Assembly: GCA_020439745.1 (NCBI GenBank) | Contig: JAGQSC010000015.1 | Location: forward strand, 310,001-374,000 | Reading direction: 5' to 3' | Source of the DNA: Acidobacteriota bacterium | GTDB taxonomy: Bacteria; Acidobacteriota; Holophagae; Acanthopleuribacterales; Acanthopleuribacteraceae | Length of the DNA: 64,000 nt | Part shown: piece after piece, positions 47,346-55,895 of the stretch | Numbering within the stretch: position 1 is the stretch's first letter | Layout: each line of letters begins with the position of its first letter | Made by a program: the position numbers and the translations under genes | Notes under the pieces: model-generated | Database searches by the model: none | Told to the model about the DNA's origin: nothing | What the model saw: only the letters and a program-made list of their open reading frames with translations

Positions 47346-50087
47346 TCAGTCCGATCGTCCCCCCATCAATTTCTTCAAAGATTCAAGGCGCACCAACTGA
47401 ACGCTGTCAGGCGATTCGTGTGCTCTGAGCAGAGGTTCGCTACGCTCGATCCATATTCGTGCTTGAGCTGTCTCACCCTGTTGATTCAGAACTTCCGCCT
47501 TCTTCAGTGCAAGTCGACCCCAACTCAAAACCTGCGGTGCATCCAACTTTTGCGCGATTTCTAGCGCTTGATCGATATAAGGCATGGCATTGTCATACTC
47601 ACCTTTGTCGATATAAACCGAAGCTAAGAGCGAGCAGGACTGACCAAAGTAGGTTTCTTGTAAAGGATCCCGAGCATGAACCTCAACGCTGCGTTTGCCG
47701 AACTCAATCGCCTGTTCAAACAAGCCGCGAGACCGATAGTGATAGCACAGGTTGTTATAAAGAACGCCACGCTCGGCGCTGCTATCGCTAAGGATCCGCT
47801 CAGAAATGGCCGCAGCCTCCAAGTACAGTTTTTCGGCTTCTTCATATCGCTCCAATGAATCGTAGGAAAACGCCAAGTTGGTGATCGACACCAAGGTAAG
47901 TGGGTGATCCGACCCCAAATGTTCTCGGCGAATCTCTAGAACCTCTTCTCCCAAGGCCAGGGCTTGATCCATATCTCCATTGAGTTCCGCTATCCAAGCA
48001 TATTGGTTGAGGAAGGCTTGCATGAGTGGGTGGCTTCTGTCCAATACGGCGCCAGCCTTTTTGACCGCCTCATTCATCAGCGTCAACGACTCCTCCAACT
48101 GTTCGAGATGGATTAGGGTCAAAGCCAAGGTGACCTCCGCGTTCGCTGTTCTAAGCGCGCCATCACCATATAGTTGCCGACACAAGTCTACCGACTCACG
48201 CACATACCTGACCGCCTCGTGGGGATTCTGCATTTCATTGAGCAACTGACCCATGGAATTGACGTAACTTTGCCGTAATCGCAACGACTCAACATCAGAA
48301 CCCGCAGCCAACGGGGCCACCTTGGCCAAGTCCTCACGGCAATTCTCGTAGTTGCGCCTTTCCAAGTAGTACCCGCTTCGCCCCAAGTAAGCTTCAGCTA
48401 AATAAAGCCGATTGTCGTATTGTTCCATCGTGGTGATTGCCTCCTCGAAGAGACGTTCACCCTGCTCGTAGTCTCCCCGACTAATCACTACCGGAGCCAA
48501 ATTGGCTTGAATACGGGCACGCTCCAAAGCAGCCAATTGATCGCTTGCCATCGCGTCGCGTAAAAGTGTCTCCGCAGTATCCATATCGCCAAATTCACGG
48601 TACAGATGGCCCAACAGGGACATGACCGCAGACCGAAGTTGTGGGTCGTCAACGAACTCCGTCCTCACGCGCTGGGCACTTTGAGCCAACAGCAACCGCG
48701 CGCTCTGATCAGCCACCGAATAGACACTGGGATCTACAGAACTAAAACTCTCAAACAGAAATTGAGTGACAGCCTGAGCACGATCGCGTTCAGCCCGGAC
48801 TTCCTCATTCTTCTTAGCGGTCACCCATGCGAAACGAACAGATTGAACGGCAACCCAGACCAGTGCCAAAAAGGCCACCGAAGCAAAGGTAACAGCGGCT
48901 TTGTGGCGAACGATGAATTTGGTCGCTACATACCAGATTGAGTCTCCCCTAGCCTGTACGGGTTTGTGAGCGAGAAAAGCGCTAATATCATCGGCAAATG
49001 CGGCAACCGTCTTGTATCTGCGTTCAGGCTCTTTGCGAAGGGCATAAAGCACAATGGCGTCCAGATCGCCCTTCAGTGCATTGCACCACTGGTCGAGGTC
49101 GCGCACGCCAGAGACACTCAAGCTCGAAGAATGGCCCTGAGTTGAATCCTTCACTTTCTGGCTGGGCTTGGATAGGGAATCTTCGAGGATCATCCGGTAG
49201 AGTGCGATGACCGAATCACTATCAACTACCTGAGCCTGCTCGCCACTGAGTAGTTCATATAGAATCAAGCCCAAGCCGTACACATCAGTCGCTGTGCTCA
49301 CGGGCTGACCTTTCAACTGTTCCGGAGCCGCATATCGCGGTGTCAACGGACCCAACGTGCGTTCAGTAAGCGAATGAGTGAGCTGTTGACCCAATAGGGA
49401 ATCACCGACAACTTTAGCGATGCCGAAATCCAGCAGCTTGACCCTACCCTGATCGTCTACCAGGATGTTGCCGGGCTTTAGATCCCGATGGATCAACAGA
49501 CAACTGTGAGCATAGGCCACTGCCGAACACAGCTCCTGAAACAGTTCTAGCCTCTTGCGAAGCGTGAGTCTTTCCCGTTGGCAATACTCGGTGATGGCAA
49601 CGCCATTGACATATTCCATGACCAGGTAGGGATTGCCCTCATGCACGCCTCCGTCAATCAACGAAGCTATGTTGGGGTGTTGGAGTGACGCTAAAATCTG
49701 GCGCTCCAACTTGAATCGCGCCTCAAATTCAGGAGAGGTGCGCCCACTGAGTATCATTTTCAACGCCACGCGCTGCGTCACGCCTTCAAGTATGCGTCGC
49801 GCTTCGTAGACTCTGCCCATGCCACCTTCACCGATGACCCGGACAATCTCAAACGCACCTACTTGTGTGAGCGGTTCAAGGGACGTCAACTGACCCACAG
49901 CCAAAGGCAGCGTGGGGTTGTCGATGACATCTGCAAGAGCGAGCACTTCATCACGCAACGTCTCTTCACCCTGGCACATGGCGTTGATGTGATCCATCCG
50001 CGCCCCCGGCTCCAACCCGCTCAACTCGTAAAGAATGTCCTTGATGCGCTGGTATCTAACCGGATCCACCACTACCCTCTTACCCAT
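47346..50087 (-). CDS. Ser/Thr protein kinase with TPR repeats
   Basis: The 913-residue protein has a kinase domain (about residues 78-390) with GEGGMG (86-91), VALK (K110), HRDLKPGN (200-207) and DFG (220-222). It then has one membrane helix (about 400-420) and a long helical region of TPR-like repeats (about 480-900), for example HPLTLVSITNLAFSYDSLERYEEAEKLY without gaps between repeats. The kinase is cytoplasmic and the TPR part would lie outside the membrane. This architecture is frequent in Acidobacteriota and Planctomycetes. ATG 50087 follows AAGGAGCG. The signal and substrates are unknown. Confidence 0.9.
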   Translation of the reverse strand: MGKRVVVDPVRYQRIKDILYELSGLEPGARMDHINAMCQGEETLRDEVLALADVIDNPTLPLAVGQLTSLEPLTQVGAFEIVRVIGEGGMGRVYEARRILEGVTQRVALKMILSGRTSPEFEARFKLERQILASLQHPNIASLIDGGVHEGNPYLVMEYVNGVAITEYCQRERLTLRKRLELFQELCSAVAYAHSCLLIHRDLKPGNILVDDQGRVKLLDFGIAKVVGDSLLGQQLTHSLTERTLGPLTPRYAAPEQLKGQPVSTATDVYGLGLILYELLSGEQAQVVDSDSVIALYRMILEDSLSKPSQKVKDSTQGHSSSLSVSGVRDLDQWCNALKGDLDAIVLYALRKEPERRYKTVAAFADDISAFLAHKPVQARGDSIWYVATKFIVRHKAAVTFASVAFLALVWVAVQSVRFAWVTAKKNEEVRAERDRAQAVTQFLFESFSSVDPSVYSVADQSARLLLAQSAQRVRTEFVDDPQLRSAVMSLLGHLYREFGDMDTAETLLRDAMASDQLAALERARIQANLAPVVISRGDYEQGERLFEEAITTMEQYDNRLYLAEAYLGRSGYYLERRNYENCREDLAKVAPLAAGSDVESLRLRQSYVNSMGQLLNEMQNPHEAVRYVRESVDLCRQLYGDGALRTANAEVTLALTLIHLEQLEESLTLMNEAVKKAGAVLDRSHPLMQAFLNQYAWIAELNGDMDQALALGEEVLEIRREHLGSDHPLTLVSITNLAFSYDSLERYEEAEKLYLEAAAISERILSDSSAERGVLYNNLCYHYRSRGLFEQAIEFGKRSVEVHARDPLQETYFGQSCSLLASVYIDKGEYDNAMPYIDQALEIAQKLDAPQVLSWGRLALKKAEVLNQQGETAQARIWIERSEPLLRAHESPDSVQLVRLESLKKLMGGRSD

Positions 50088-50162
50088 GGCCCGCTCCTTA
50101 GAGCAAGCCAGAAAAAGCACAAAATGCAACAAACGATATCACAGCTTTTCACAATTCTTTTT

Positions 50163-50191
50163 TTGCAGTTGTCGCCTGTTGCGATTAGACT
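50163..50191 (+). promoter_or_regulatory. possible promoter of the POT transporter gene
   Basis: TTGCAG (50163-50168), a 17-bp spacer and TAGACT (50186-50191) lie in the divergent gap with the TPR kinase. The same -10 hexamer appears before rplM. Downstream, a 6-bp stem GGTCTC/GAGACC (50249-50268) could structure the leader. Confidence 0.35.
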
Positions 50192-50301
50192 AGATCGATT
50201 CAATCAACCGCTACGGGCCAGTTTTTTGGGCCCAAGCACTCTCCATTGGGTCTCAATTCAAAGAGACCATAAAAACCTTTAACGCTTAAGGAGCCACCTG
50301 C

Positions 50302-51834
50302 ATGGAACGCAATGAACCCAAATTCCTAGGACACCCCGTCGGACTATATGTGTGTGCCGGCACTGAACTGTGGGAGCGATTCAGTTTCTACGGCATGAAG
50401 TTTCTGCTTGTTTTATATCTGGTGAAGTACCACTTGTTCACCGATAATGCCGGCCTCGAAGTCTTAGGCAACTACGCAGGTTTGGTGTATGCAATGCCAG
50501 TCATCGGCGGCTTGCTGGCAGACCGATATCTCGGTATGCGAAAAGCTGTCGTCTTTGGAGGCATCCTCTTATGCCTCGGACACTTGGGTATGGCGTTTGA
50601 AGGTCATGCGGCAGCCGAGCAAGCTGGCGTCATTGTTCGCGACGATACAGCTATTCAGGTTTTTTATTTTTCGCTTGCATTGATCATCACGGGAGTTGGG
50701 TTCTTAAAGCCAAATATCTCAACAATTGTTGGCAGACTTTATGAGGAAGAAGACCCCAGACGCGATTCGGGATTTACGATTTTCTACATGGGGATCAACA
50801 TTGGGTCATTTGCCGCAACCATCATCTGTGGATACTTGGGCGAGAAATACGGATGGAAATACGGCTTCGGTATGGCGGGAATCGGTATGGTCGCGGGCTT
50901 GTTCCTCTTCCTTTGGGGCCAGAAATACCTTTATGGACATGCTGATCCATCCAACCCTAAAGTTCTCAAAGAGAAAGCCTTGGGACCCATCAATAAAGAA
51001 TGGGCGATTTATCTCGGAAGCATAGCCTCGCTCGTACTCGTGTGGCAACTTGTTCAGTCACATACCTGGGTGAAATGGGCGCTGATTGGTACATCCATTT
51101 TATTCTTGGTTTGGTTAACCTACTTTCTGGTCAAAGAATGCGATCGCGTCCAAGCGCAACGCATGATCGTATTAACCGTGCTCACGGCTTCAACCGTTGT
51201 GTTTTGGGCACTCTTTGAACAGTCATCTGCGTCGATGACCTTATTTGCTGATCGTGTCATCGATCGTGTAACAGTTTTCGGCGAAGTGACGGCGTCTCAA
51301 CTTGGCTCTTTGAACGCGATGTTTATCTTCATGCTCGCACCGTTTTTTGCGTTCCTGTGGATTTACCTGGCCAAAAAGAAATGGGAGCCTAGCACTCCTG
51401 TCAAATTCGGGTTGGGAATCGTCCAAGTGGGCATAGGTTTTGGGGCATTAGTTATTGGTGCCAAAATGACGGGAACCGATGGAGCTAAAGTCGGTATGAT
51501 CTTCATCGTTTTTGCATATCTGTTTCACACGACAGGCGAGCTATGTTTGTCGCCTGTGGGCTTGTCGGCCGTCACCAAACTGTCCGTGGACAAGGTGGTC
51601 GGTATCATGATGGGCGCATGGTTCCTGGCCACGGCTGCCTCCGAAAAGGTGGCCGCAGAATTGTCAAAAATCGCTTCCATCGACACCTCCGGTGGAGAGA
51701 TTGCCGACATCGGGGCCGCAGTTGTGACCTACTCCGACTACTTCTACAGGTTGTTCTGGGTCGGGGTCATCGTGGGTATTGCACTGCTGGCCATCTCTCC
51801 CCTACTTCGCAAAGGGATGCACGGCGTCCACTAA
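50302..51834 (+). CDS. POT-family (PTR2) proton-coupled oligopeptide transporter
   Basis: The 510-residue MFS protein has the POT proton-coupling motif ELWERFSFYGMK on helix 1, GFLKPNIS on helix 4, FYMGINIGSF (PTR2 signature) and ELCLSPVGLS on helix 10; about fourteen hydrophobic segments are expected. It would import di- and tripeptides with protons. ATG 50302 follows AAGGAG. It ends just before a strong intrinsic terminator. Confidence 0.93.
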   Translation: MERNEPKFLGHPVGLYVCAGTELWERFSFYGMKFLLVLYLVKYHLFTDNAGLEVLGNYAGLVYAMPVIGGLLADRYLGMRKAVVFGGILLCLGHLGMAFEGHAAAEQAGVIVRDDTAIQVFYFSLALIITGVGFLKPNISTIVGRLYEEEDPRRDSGFTIFYMGINIGSFAATIICGYLGEKYGWKYGFGMAGIGMVAGLFLFLWGQKYLYGHADPSNPKVLKEKALGPINKEWAIYLGSIASLVLVWQLVQSHTWVKWALIGTSILFLVWLTYFLVKECDRVQAQRMIVLTVLTASTVVFWALFEQSSASMTLFADRVIDRVTVFGEVTASQLGSLNAMFIFMLAPFFAFLWIYLAKKKWEPSTPVKFGLGIVQVGIGFGALVIGAKMTGTDGAKVGMIFIVFAYLFHTTGELCLSPVGLSAVTKLSVDKVVGIMMGAWFLATAASEKVAAELSKIASIDTSGGEIADIGAAVVTYSDYFYRLFWVGVIVGIALLAISPLLRKGMHGVH

Positions 51835-51861
51835 CTCTCGCAACCTAACCAACAACATAAG

Positions 51862-51889
51862 GGGACCAGCTATCTGGTCCCTTTTTTTT
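51862..51889 (+). terminator. intrinsic terminator after the POT transporter gene
   Basis: A perfect 8-bp stem (GGGACCAG / CTGGTCCC) with a 4-nt loop is followed by eight T residues. It ends 3 nt before the convergent ALDH16 gene. Confidence 0.9.
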
Positions 51890-51891
51890 GT

Positions 51892-54252
51892 TTATTCGCC
51901 GTAGGGTACCCAGATGTTTTTCACTTCGCAGGCTTTGCGCAAGAACAGGGCAGCTGGCTGCGGAGCCATCCAGTCCAATTCATGGCCAGCCTCGGACCAA
52001 ATCCGTTTCATGGTTTCAGCCGACGCCTTTTCAATAGCCGCTGTCAACGCGGAATCGCCAAAATGCCAGATCCCATCCACGTCGTCGTGGTTGGCTAGAA
52101 CTGGGGCCAATTCGGCATGTTCACCGGTAATGATGTTCACCACGCCACCTGGCATGTCTGAGGTATCCAAAACTTGATAAAAATCGGTGGCGCACAACGG
52201 ATGCTGTTGCGACGGCAACACAACCACGCGATTGCCCATGGCAATTGCTGGAAAAACCGTCGAAACGAATGACAACAAGGGTTGTGCATTGGGAAGCACC
52301 AGACCCAAGACACCTATGGGTTCATTCATCGCCAAAGTCACATTGCGGAATGGCGTGTGATGCACGCGCCCATCATATTTATCAGCATGGGCCGCATAGG
52401 TAAATATTCGCGCCACGGCTGCTTCCACCTGCTTTTCAGCCTGTTCCTCACTCACGCCGCACATCATGACCAAGGCATGTGCAAACTCCGCATGGCGCGC
52501 TTCCAAGTTCTCTGCCACGTAATAAAGCACCTGAGCGCGATGGTGAGCGGTCAGCTTGGACCAGGAGTTGGCGGCATGCGCCTTCTCCACGGCATTGCGA
52601 ACATCCTTGCGGTTCCCTTTACCCACTTCACCCAAGGGATCACCCCAGGCATCGTTAATCGTCAAACTGTACCCACCATCGGGACGAGCCTGCTTCCCGC
52701 CTATATATAACTTGGCCGTCCGATCGATGCCTTGTACGCGTACATGTTTCGGTTTTGCGATTTTCTTAAGAACCTTGGATTGGGTCAACGGCTTTGCTTT
52801 CACATACTCCCACAAGCCCTCCATGCCACCTTCGCGACCGAAACCAGATTCACGATAGCCACCGAACCCAGATGCAGCGTCGAATGCATTGGTACAGTTG
52901 ATCCAAACGGTTCCGGCTTTCACTTTGGGCGCTATGTCCAGCGCTAAATTGATGTTCTCGGTCCAAACACTGGCAGCGAGTCCATAACGCGTGTTATTTG
53001 CCAGGGCTACCGCTTCGGCAGGTGTGCGGAAAGTCATGCTCACTAAGACAGGACCGAATATTTCTTCTTGTGCCAAGGTGGCCGATGGCGCCACATCGGT
53101 AAACAGACTGGGTGGGAAGAAGCAGCCTTCTTTTGGGCAAGGAGCCGAAGACTGCCACAATTGACCACCCTCCTGGACACCCAGATCCACCAACTCGCGA
53201 ATACGGGTCAGCTGAACCGGATCCACCACGGCACCCATATCTATCGCTTTGTCCAGCGGATCGCCGAGTCTCAGATTCTCCATACGCGCTTTCAGTCTCT
53301 CGATTAAGGCGTCGGCGACGCCTTCTTGAACCAAAAGCCGAGAGCCTGCACAACACACCTGTCCTTGGTTAAACCAAATGGCATCCACCACGCCTTCCAC
53401 CACGCTGTCCAGATCGGCATCGTCAAACACAATAAACGGTGACTTGCCGCCTAACTCCAGCGATAGTTTCTTGCCGGATCCAGCTGTCGCACGGCGGATG
53501 ATGCGCCCCACTTCCGTCGATCCGGTGAATGCGATTTTGTTGACATCGGGGTGAGAAACCAAAGCTGCGCCCGTCTCGCCTGCGCCGGTGATGATGTTTA
53601 CCACCCCATGGGGTAGTTTGATGGCTTGGCACATTTCGGCAAACGCAAGTGCGGTGAGTGACGTAAATTCAGCGGGCTTCAATACGACCGTGTTGCCCAT
53701 GGCAAGCGCTGGCGCAATTTTCCACGCCAGCATCAGCAGTGGGAAATTCCACGGAATGATTTGTCCCACGACACCCAGAGACTCATAACCAGGTAGTGTT
53801 TCATCCATGATCTGCGCCCAACCAGCATGGTGGTAAAAGTGACGGGCTACCAGAGGAATATCAATATCGCGCGTCTCTCGTATGGGTTTCCCGTTGTCCA
53901 ACGACTCAAGGACCGCATAGAAACGAGATTGTTTTTGGATGTGGCGCGCCATGGCATACAGGTACCGTGCCCTTCCATGGCATCCAATGGACTGCCATTT
54001 GGGTAATGCCATACGTGCAGCCTTAACGGCCGCATTCACATCGTCAGCACTGGCCTCAGCCAGTTGCGCCAAACACTCATCCTTCGCCGGATTACGCGTT
54101 TCGAAGTACCGCCCACTTTGTGGCGGCACCCAGGTTCCTCCCACAAAAAGGTCAAATTTGGCTTTGTGATCAGCCAACCACTGATCTACTTCCGCACGGC
54201 TCTCAGGTGCCGGCCCATATTCTAAGGTTTCGAGAATGCTTTTGATTTCCAT
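51892..54252 (-). CDS. two-domain aldehyde dehydrogenase, ALDH16 type
   Basis: The 786-residue protein holds a complete N-terminal ALDH domain: IIPWNFPLLMLAWK, FTGSTEVG, LELGGKSPF with the general base Glu, and GQVCCAGSR with the catalytic Cys. A second, shorter ALDH-like domain follows (from about residue 515) that keeps EPIGVLGLVLPNAQPLL but has no cysteine active site. This tandem layout is that of the ALDH16 family, whose bacterial members are active in the first domain. Placed 12 nt after deoC, it probably oxidises acetaldehyde from deoxyribose-5-phosphate cleavage; this role is inferred from context. Confidence 0.9.
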   Translation of the reverse strand: MEIKSILETLEYGPAPESRAEVDQWLADHKAKFDLFVGGTWVPPQSGRYFETRNPAKDECLAQLAEASADDVNAAVKAARMALPKWQSIGCHGRARYLYAMARHIQKQSRFYAVLESLDNGKPIRETRDIDIPLVARHFYHHAGWAQIMDETLPGYESLGVVGQIIPWNFPLLMLAWKIAPALAMGNTVVLKPAEFTSLTALAFAEMCQAIKLPHGVVNIITGAGETGAALVSHPDVNKIAFTGSTEVGRIIRRATAGSGKKLSLELGGKSPFIVFDDADLDSVVEGVVDAIWFNQGQVCCAGSRLLVQEGVADALIERLKARMENLRLGDPLDKAIDMGAVVDPVQLTRIRELVDLGVQEGGQLWQSSAPCPKEGCFFPPSLFTDVAPSATLAQEEIFGPVLVSMTFRTPAEAVALANNTRYGLAASVWTENINLALDIAPKVKAGTVWINCTNAFDAASGFGGYRESGFGREGGMEGLWEYVKAKPLTQSKVLKKIAKPKHVRVQGIDRTAKLYIGGKQARPDGGYSLTINDAWGDPLGEVGKGNRKDVRNAVEKAHAANSWSKLTAHHRAQVLYYVAENLEARHAEFAHALVMMCGVSEEQAEKQVEAAVARIFTYAAHADKYDGRVHHTPFRNVTLAMNEPIGVLGLVLPNAQPLLSFVSTVFPAIAMGNRVVVLPSQQHPLCATDFYQVLDTSDMPGGVVNIITGEHAELAPVLANHDDVDGIWHFGDSALTAAIEKASAETMKRIWSEAGHELDWMAPQPAALFLRKACEVKNIWVPYGE

Positions 54253-54264
54253 ATTCGTCCTGCG

Positions 54265-55266
54265 TCACGCCATCGGGTGGCGGTGGTAAGCCGAGTAGCG
54301 GCCTGTGAGATTGTGTTCCAGTTGTCGTTCAATGTCGGCTAGCAGACTGGAGGCGCCAAAACGGAACAAATGAGGCAAACACCACTCATTTCCCAACTCC
54401 TCTTTCATCATCGACAGCCAAACCAGTGCTTCTTTGGCGGCACGAATACCACCAGCTGGCTTGAACCCGACCTTGTATCCGGTTTGATGGAGGTACTCGC
54501 GAATAGCGCGTACCATCACGAGTCCTACCGGTAAGATCGCATTTTCCGATTCCTTGCCGGTACTCGTCTTGATGAAGTCCGAACCCGCCATCATGCAAAC
54601 TAGGCTGGCTTTGGCAATGTTCCGGAGTGTCGCTAATTCGCCGGTTGCGAGGATCGATTTCATGTGCGCTTCACCACAGGCTTCACGATAGGCCTTCACT
54701 TCTTCGTAAAGGCCTTCCCAGTCACCCGTCAACACCAGATTGCGACTGATGACGATATCGATCTCTGTGGCCCCTAATGCTACTGCATCGCGAATCTGCT
54801 GCGTCTTGTGCTCCAAGGGTATATGCGCAGCAGGGAATCCAGTAGACACTGCAGCCACTTGAATGGGCGTGCCCTTCACCGCCTTACAGGCCACGGGAAT
54901 GAAATTATGATACACACACACCGCAGCGGTATGAATGGGCGTATCACCCAAACCCAAATCTGTAAGGAGGTCCGGTCGTACGGGTGATTTTGCTTTAGCG
55001 CACAAACGCATCACGTTGCCTGGCGTATCGTCTCCTGAGAGCGTGGTCAAATCCATGCACTGGATCGCTCGGATTAGCCATGCGGCCTGCCACTGTTTCT
55101 TGACGGTTCGACGCGTGCCAAGGGCACTTGCACGACGCTCTACGGCACTGCGATTAATGCGCACGTCGCGCACCCACTGCAAATCCAACGGCATACCGGG
55201 ATTACGTTCAATAGTTGGATGAGCCGGGGATTGATCCACCAGCTTCATCGCTTTAAAATCTGCCAT
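54265..55266 (-). CDS. deoC: deoxyribose-phosphate aldolase
   Basis: DeoC splits 2-deoxyribose-5-phosphate into glyceraldehyde-3-phosphate and acetaldehyde. The 333-residue protein has the Schiff-base lysine in GSDFIKTSTGK and the second lysine in GFKPAGGI. It is the long form of the family, with an N-terminal extension of about 70 residues (IDLTTL-like MDLTTLSGDD follows it). ATG 55266 follows AGGA. It is co-transcribed with the ALDH16 gene. Confidence 0.95.
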   Translation of the reverse strand: MADFKAMKLVDQSPAHPTIERNPGMPLDLQWVRDVRINRSAVERRASALGTRRTVKKQWQAAWLIRAIQCMDLTTLSGDDTPGNVMRLCAKAKSPVRPDLLTDLGLGDTPIHTAAVCVYHNFIPVACKAVKGTPIQVAAVSTGFPAAHIPLEHKTQQIRDAVALGATEIDIVISRNLVLTGDWEGLYEEVKAYREACGEAHMKSILATGELATLRNIAKASLVCMMAGSDFIKTSTGKESENAILPVGLVMVRAIREYLHQTGYKVGFKPAGGIRAAKEALVWLSMMKEELGNEWCLPHLFRFGASSLLADIERQLEHNLTGRYSAYHRHPMA

Positions 55267-55300
55267 AACTTGATGTCCTAGTCGGCGCTTCTGGCGCAAA

Positions 55301-55320
55301 GGTAAAACGTGATTTTACCA
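55301..55320 (-). promoter_or_regulatory. palindromic operator overlapping the deoC promoter
   Basis: GGTAAAA-N5-TTTTACC (55301-55319) is a perfect 7-bp dyad. On the minus strand its left part is an extended -10, TGG-TAAAAT (55320-55312). Transcription would begin about 40 nt before deoC, and a bound regulator would cover the -10 element. Confidence 0.55.
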
Positions 55321-55384
55321 TTTATGAACCGATTTGCCCCGGCCATTTCCATGCATCTCGTGTCGCGCCAAGCCCAATGCCTGG

Positions 55385-55783
55385 TTATGTATCGGGCGCA
55401 GACATGAATTCCAGTATGGGGCAGTCGGGATGCTGGTCGCCATGACACGACTTGGTCAATCTCGCGAGCTCACGATACAACTGCTCCATTTCATCGATCC
55501 TCGCTCGGATCACCGCAAGGTGTTTTTCGGCAATATCTTTGACCTCGTGACTTTCACGGTGAGGGTTTTCATAAAGATCAAGTAATTCCCGACACGTATC
55601 AATGGAAAAACCGAAGAGACGTGCATGACGAACAAAAGTCAACTTACGCAGCTCCTTCTCGCCATACATCCGATAGCCCTTCTCCGTTGTGGTACAGGCA
55701 TTTACCAAATTGATATCGTCGTAATATCGAACAGTTTTCAGCGGTAACCCCGCCAAAAACGCCGCTTTACCTATAGGGAACAC
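55385..55783 (-). CDS. cueR: CueR-like MerR-family copper regulator
   Basis: The 132-residue protein has an N-terminal MerR winged helix (FPIGKAAFLAGLPLKTVRYYDDINLV), a dimerisation helix, and the metal loop CHGDQHPDC, two cysteines with seven residues between them as in CueR. This spacing is used for Cu(I), Ag(I) and Au(I). The start is GTG 55783, four bases after GGAGG; the longer ATG frame covers the copA promoter. It is divergent from copA, whose promoter has the matching 19-bp spacer. Confidence 0.9.
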   Translation of the reverse strand: MFPIGKAAFLAGLPLKTVRYYDDINLVNACTTTEKGYRMYGEKELRKLTFVRHARLFGFSIDTCRELLDLYENPHRESHEVKDIAEKHLAVIRARIDEMEQLYRELARLTKSCHGDQHPDCPILEFMSAPDT

Positions 55784-55835
55784 ACATCCTCCAAAACCCT
55801 TCAACGGAAGATCTAAGAAAAGAACGCCCAACCAT

Positions 55836-55866
55836 TTGACTCTCCAGCAAGTGGAGACATTATGTT
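55836..55866 (+). promoter_or_regulatory. CueR-type copA promoter (19-bp spacer with central dyad)
   Basis: TTGACT (55836-55841) and TATGTT (55861-55866) are separated by 19 bp, longer than the normal 17. Inside lies the perfect dyad TCTCCA-N5-TGGAGA (55841-55857). MerR-family activators bind such dyads and twist overlong spacers into a usable promoter. Confidence 0.8.
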
Positions 55867-55895
55867 GATGGTAACACGAGTTTCGGAGGAAACCC

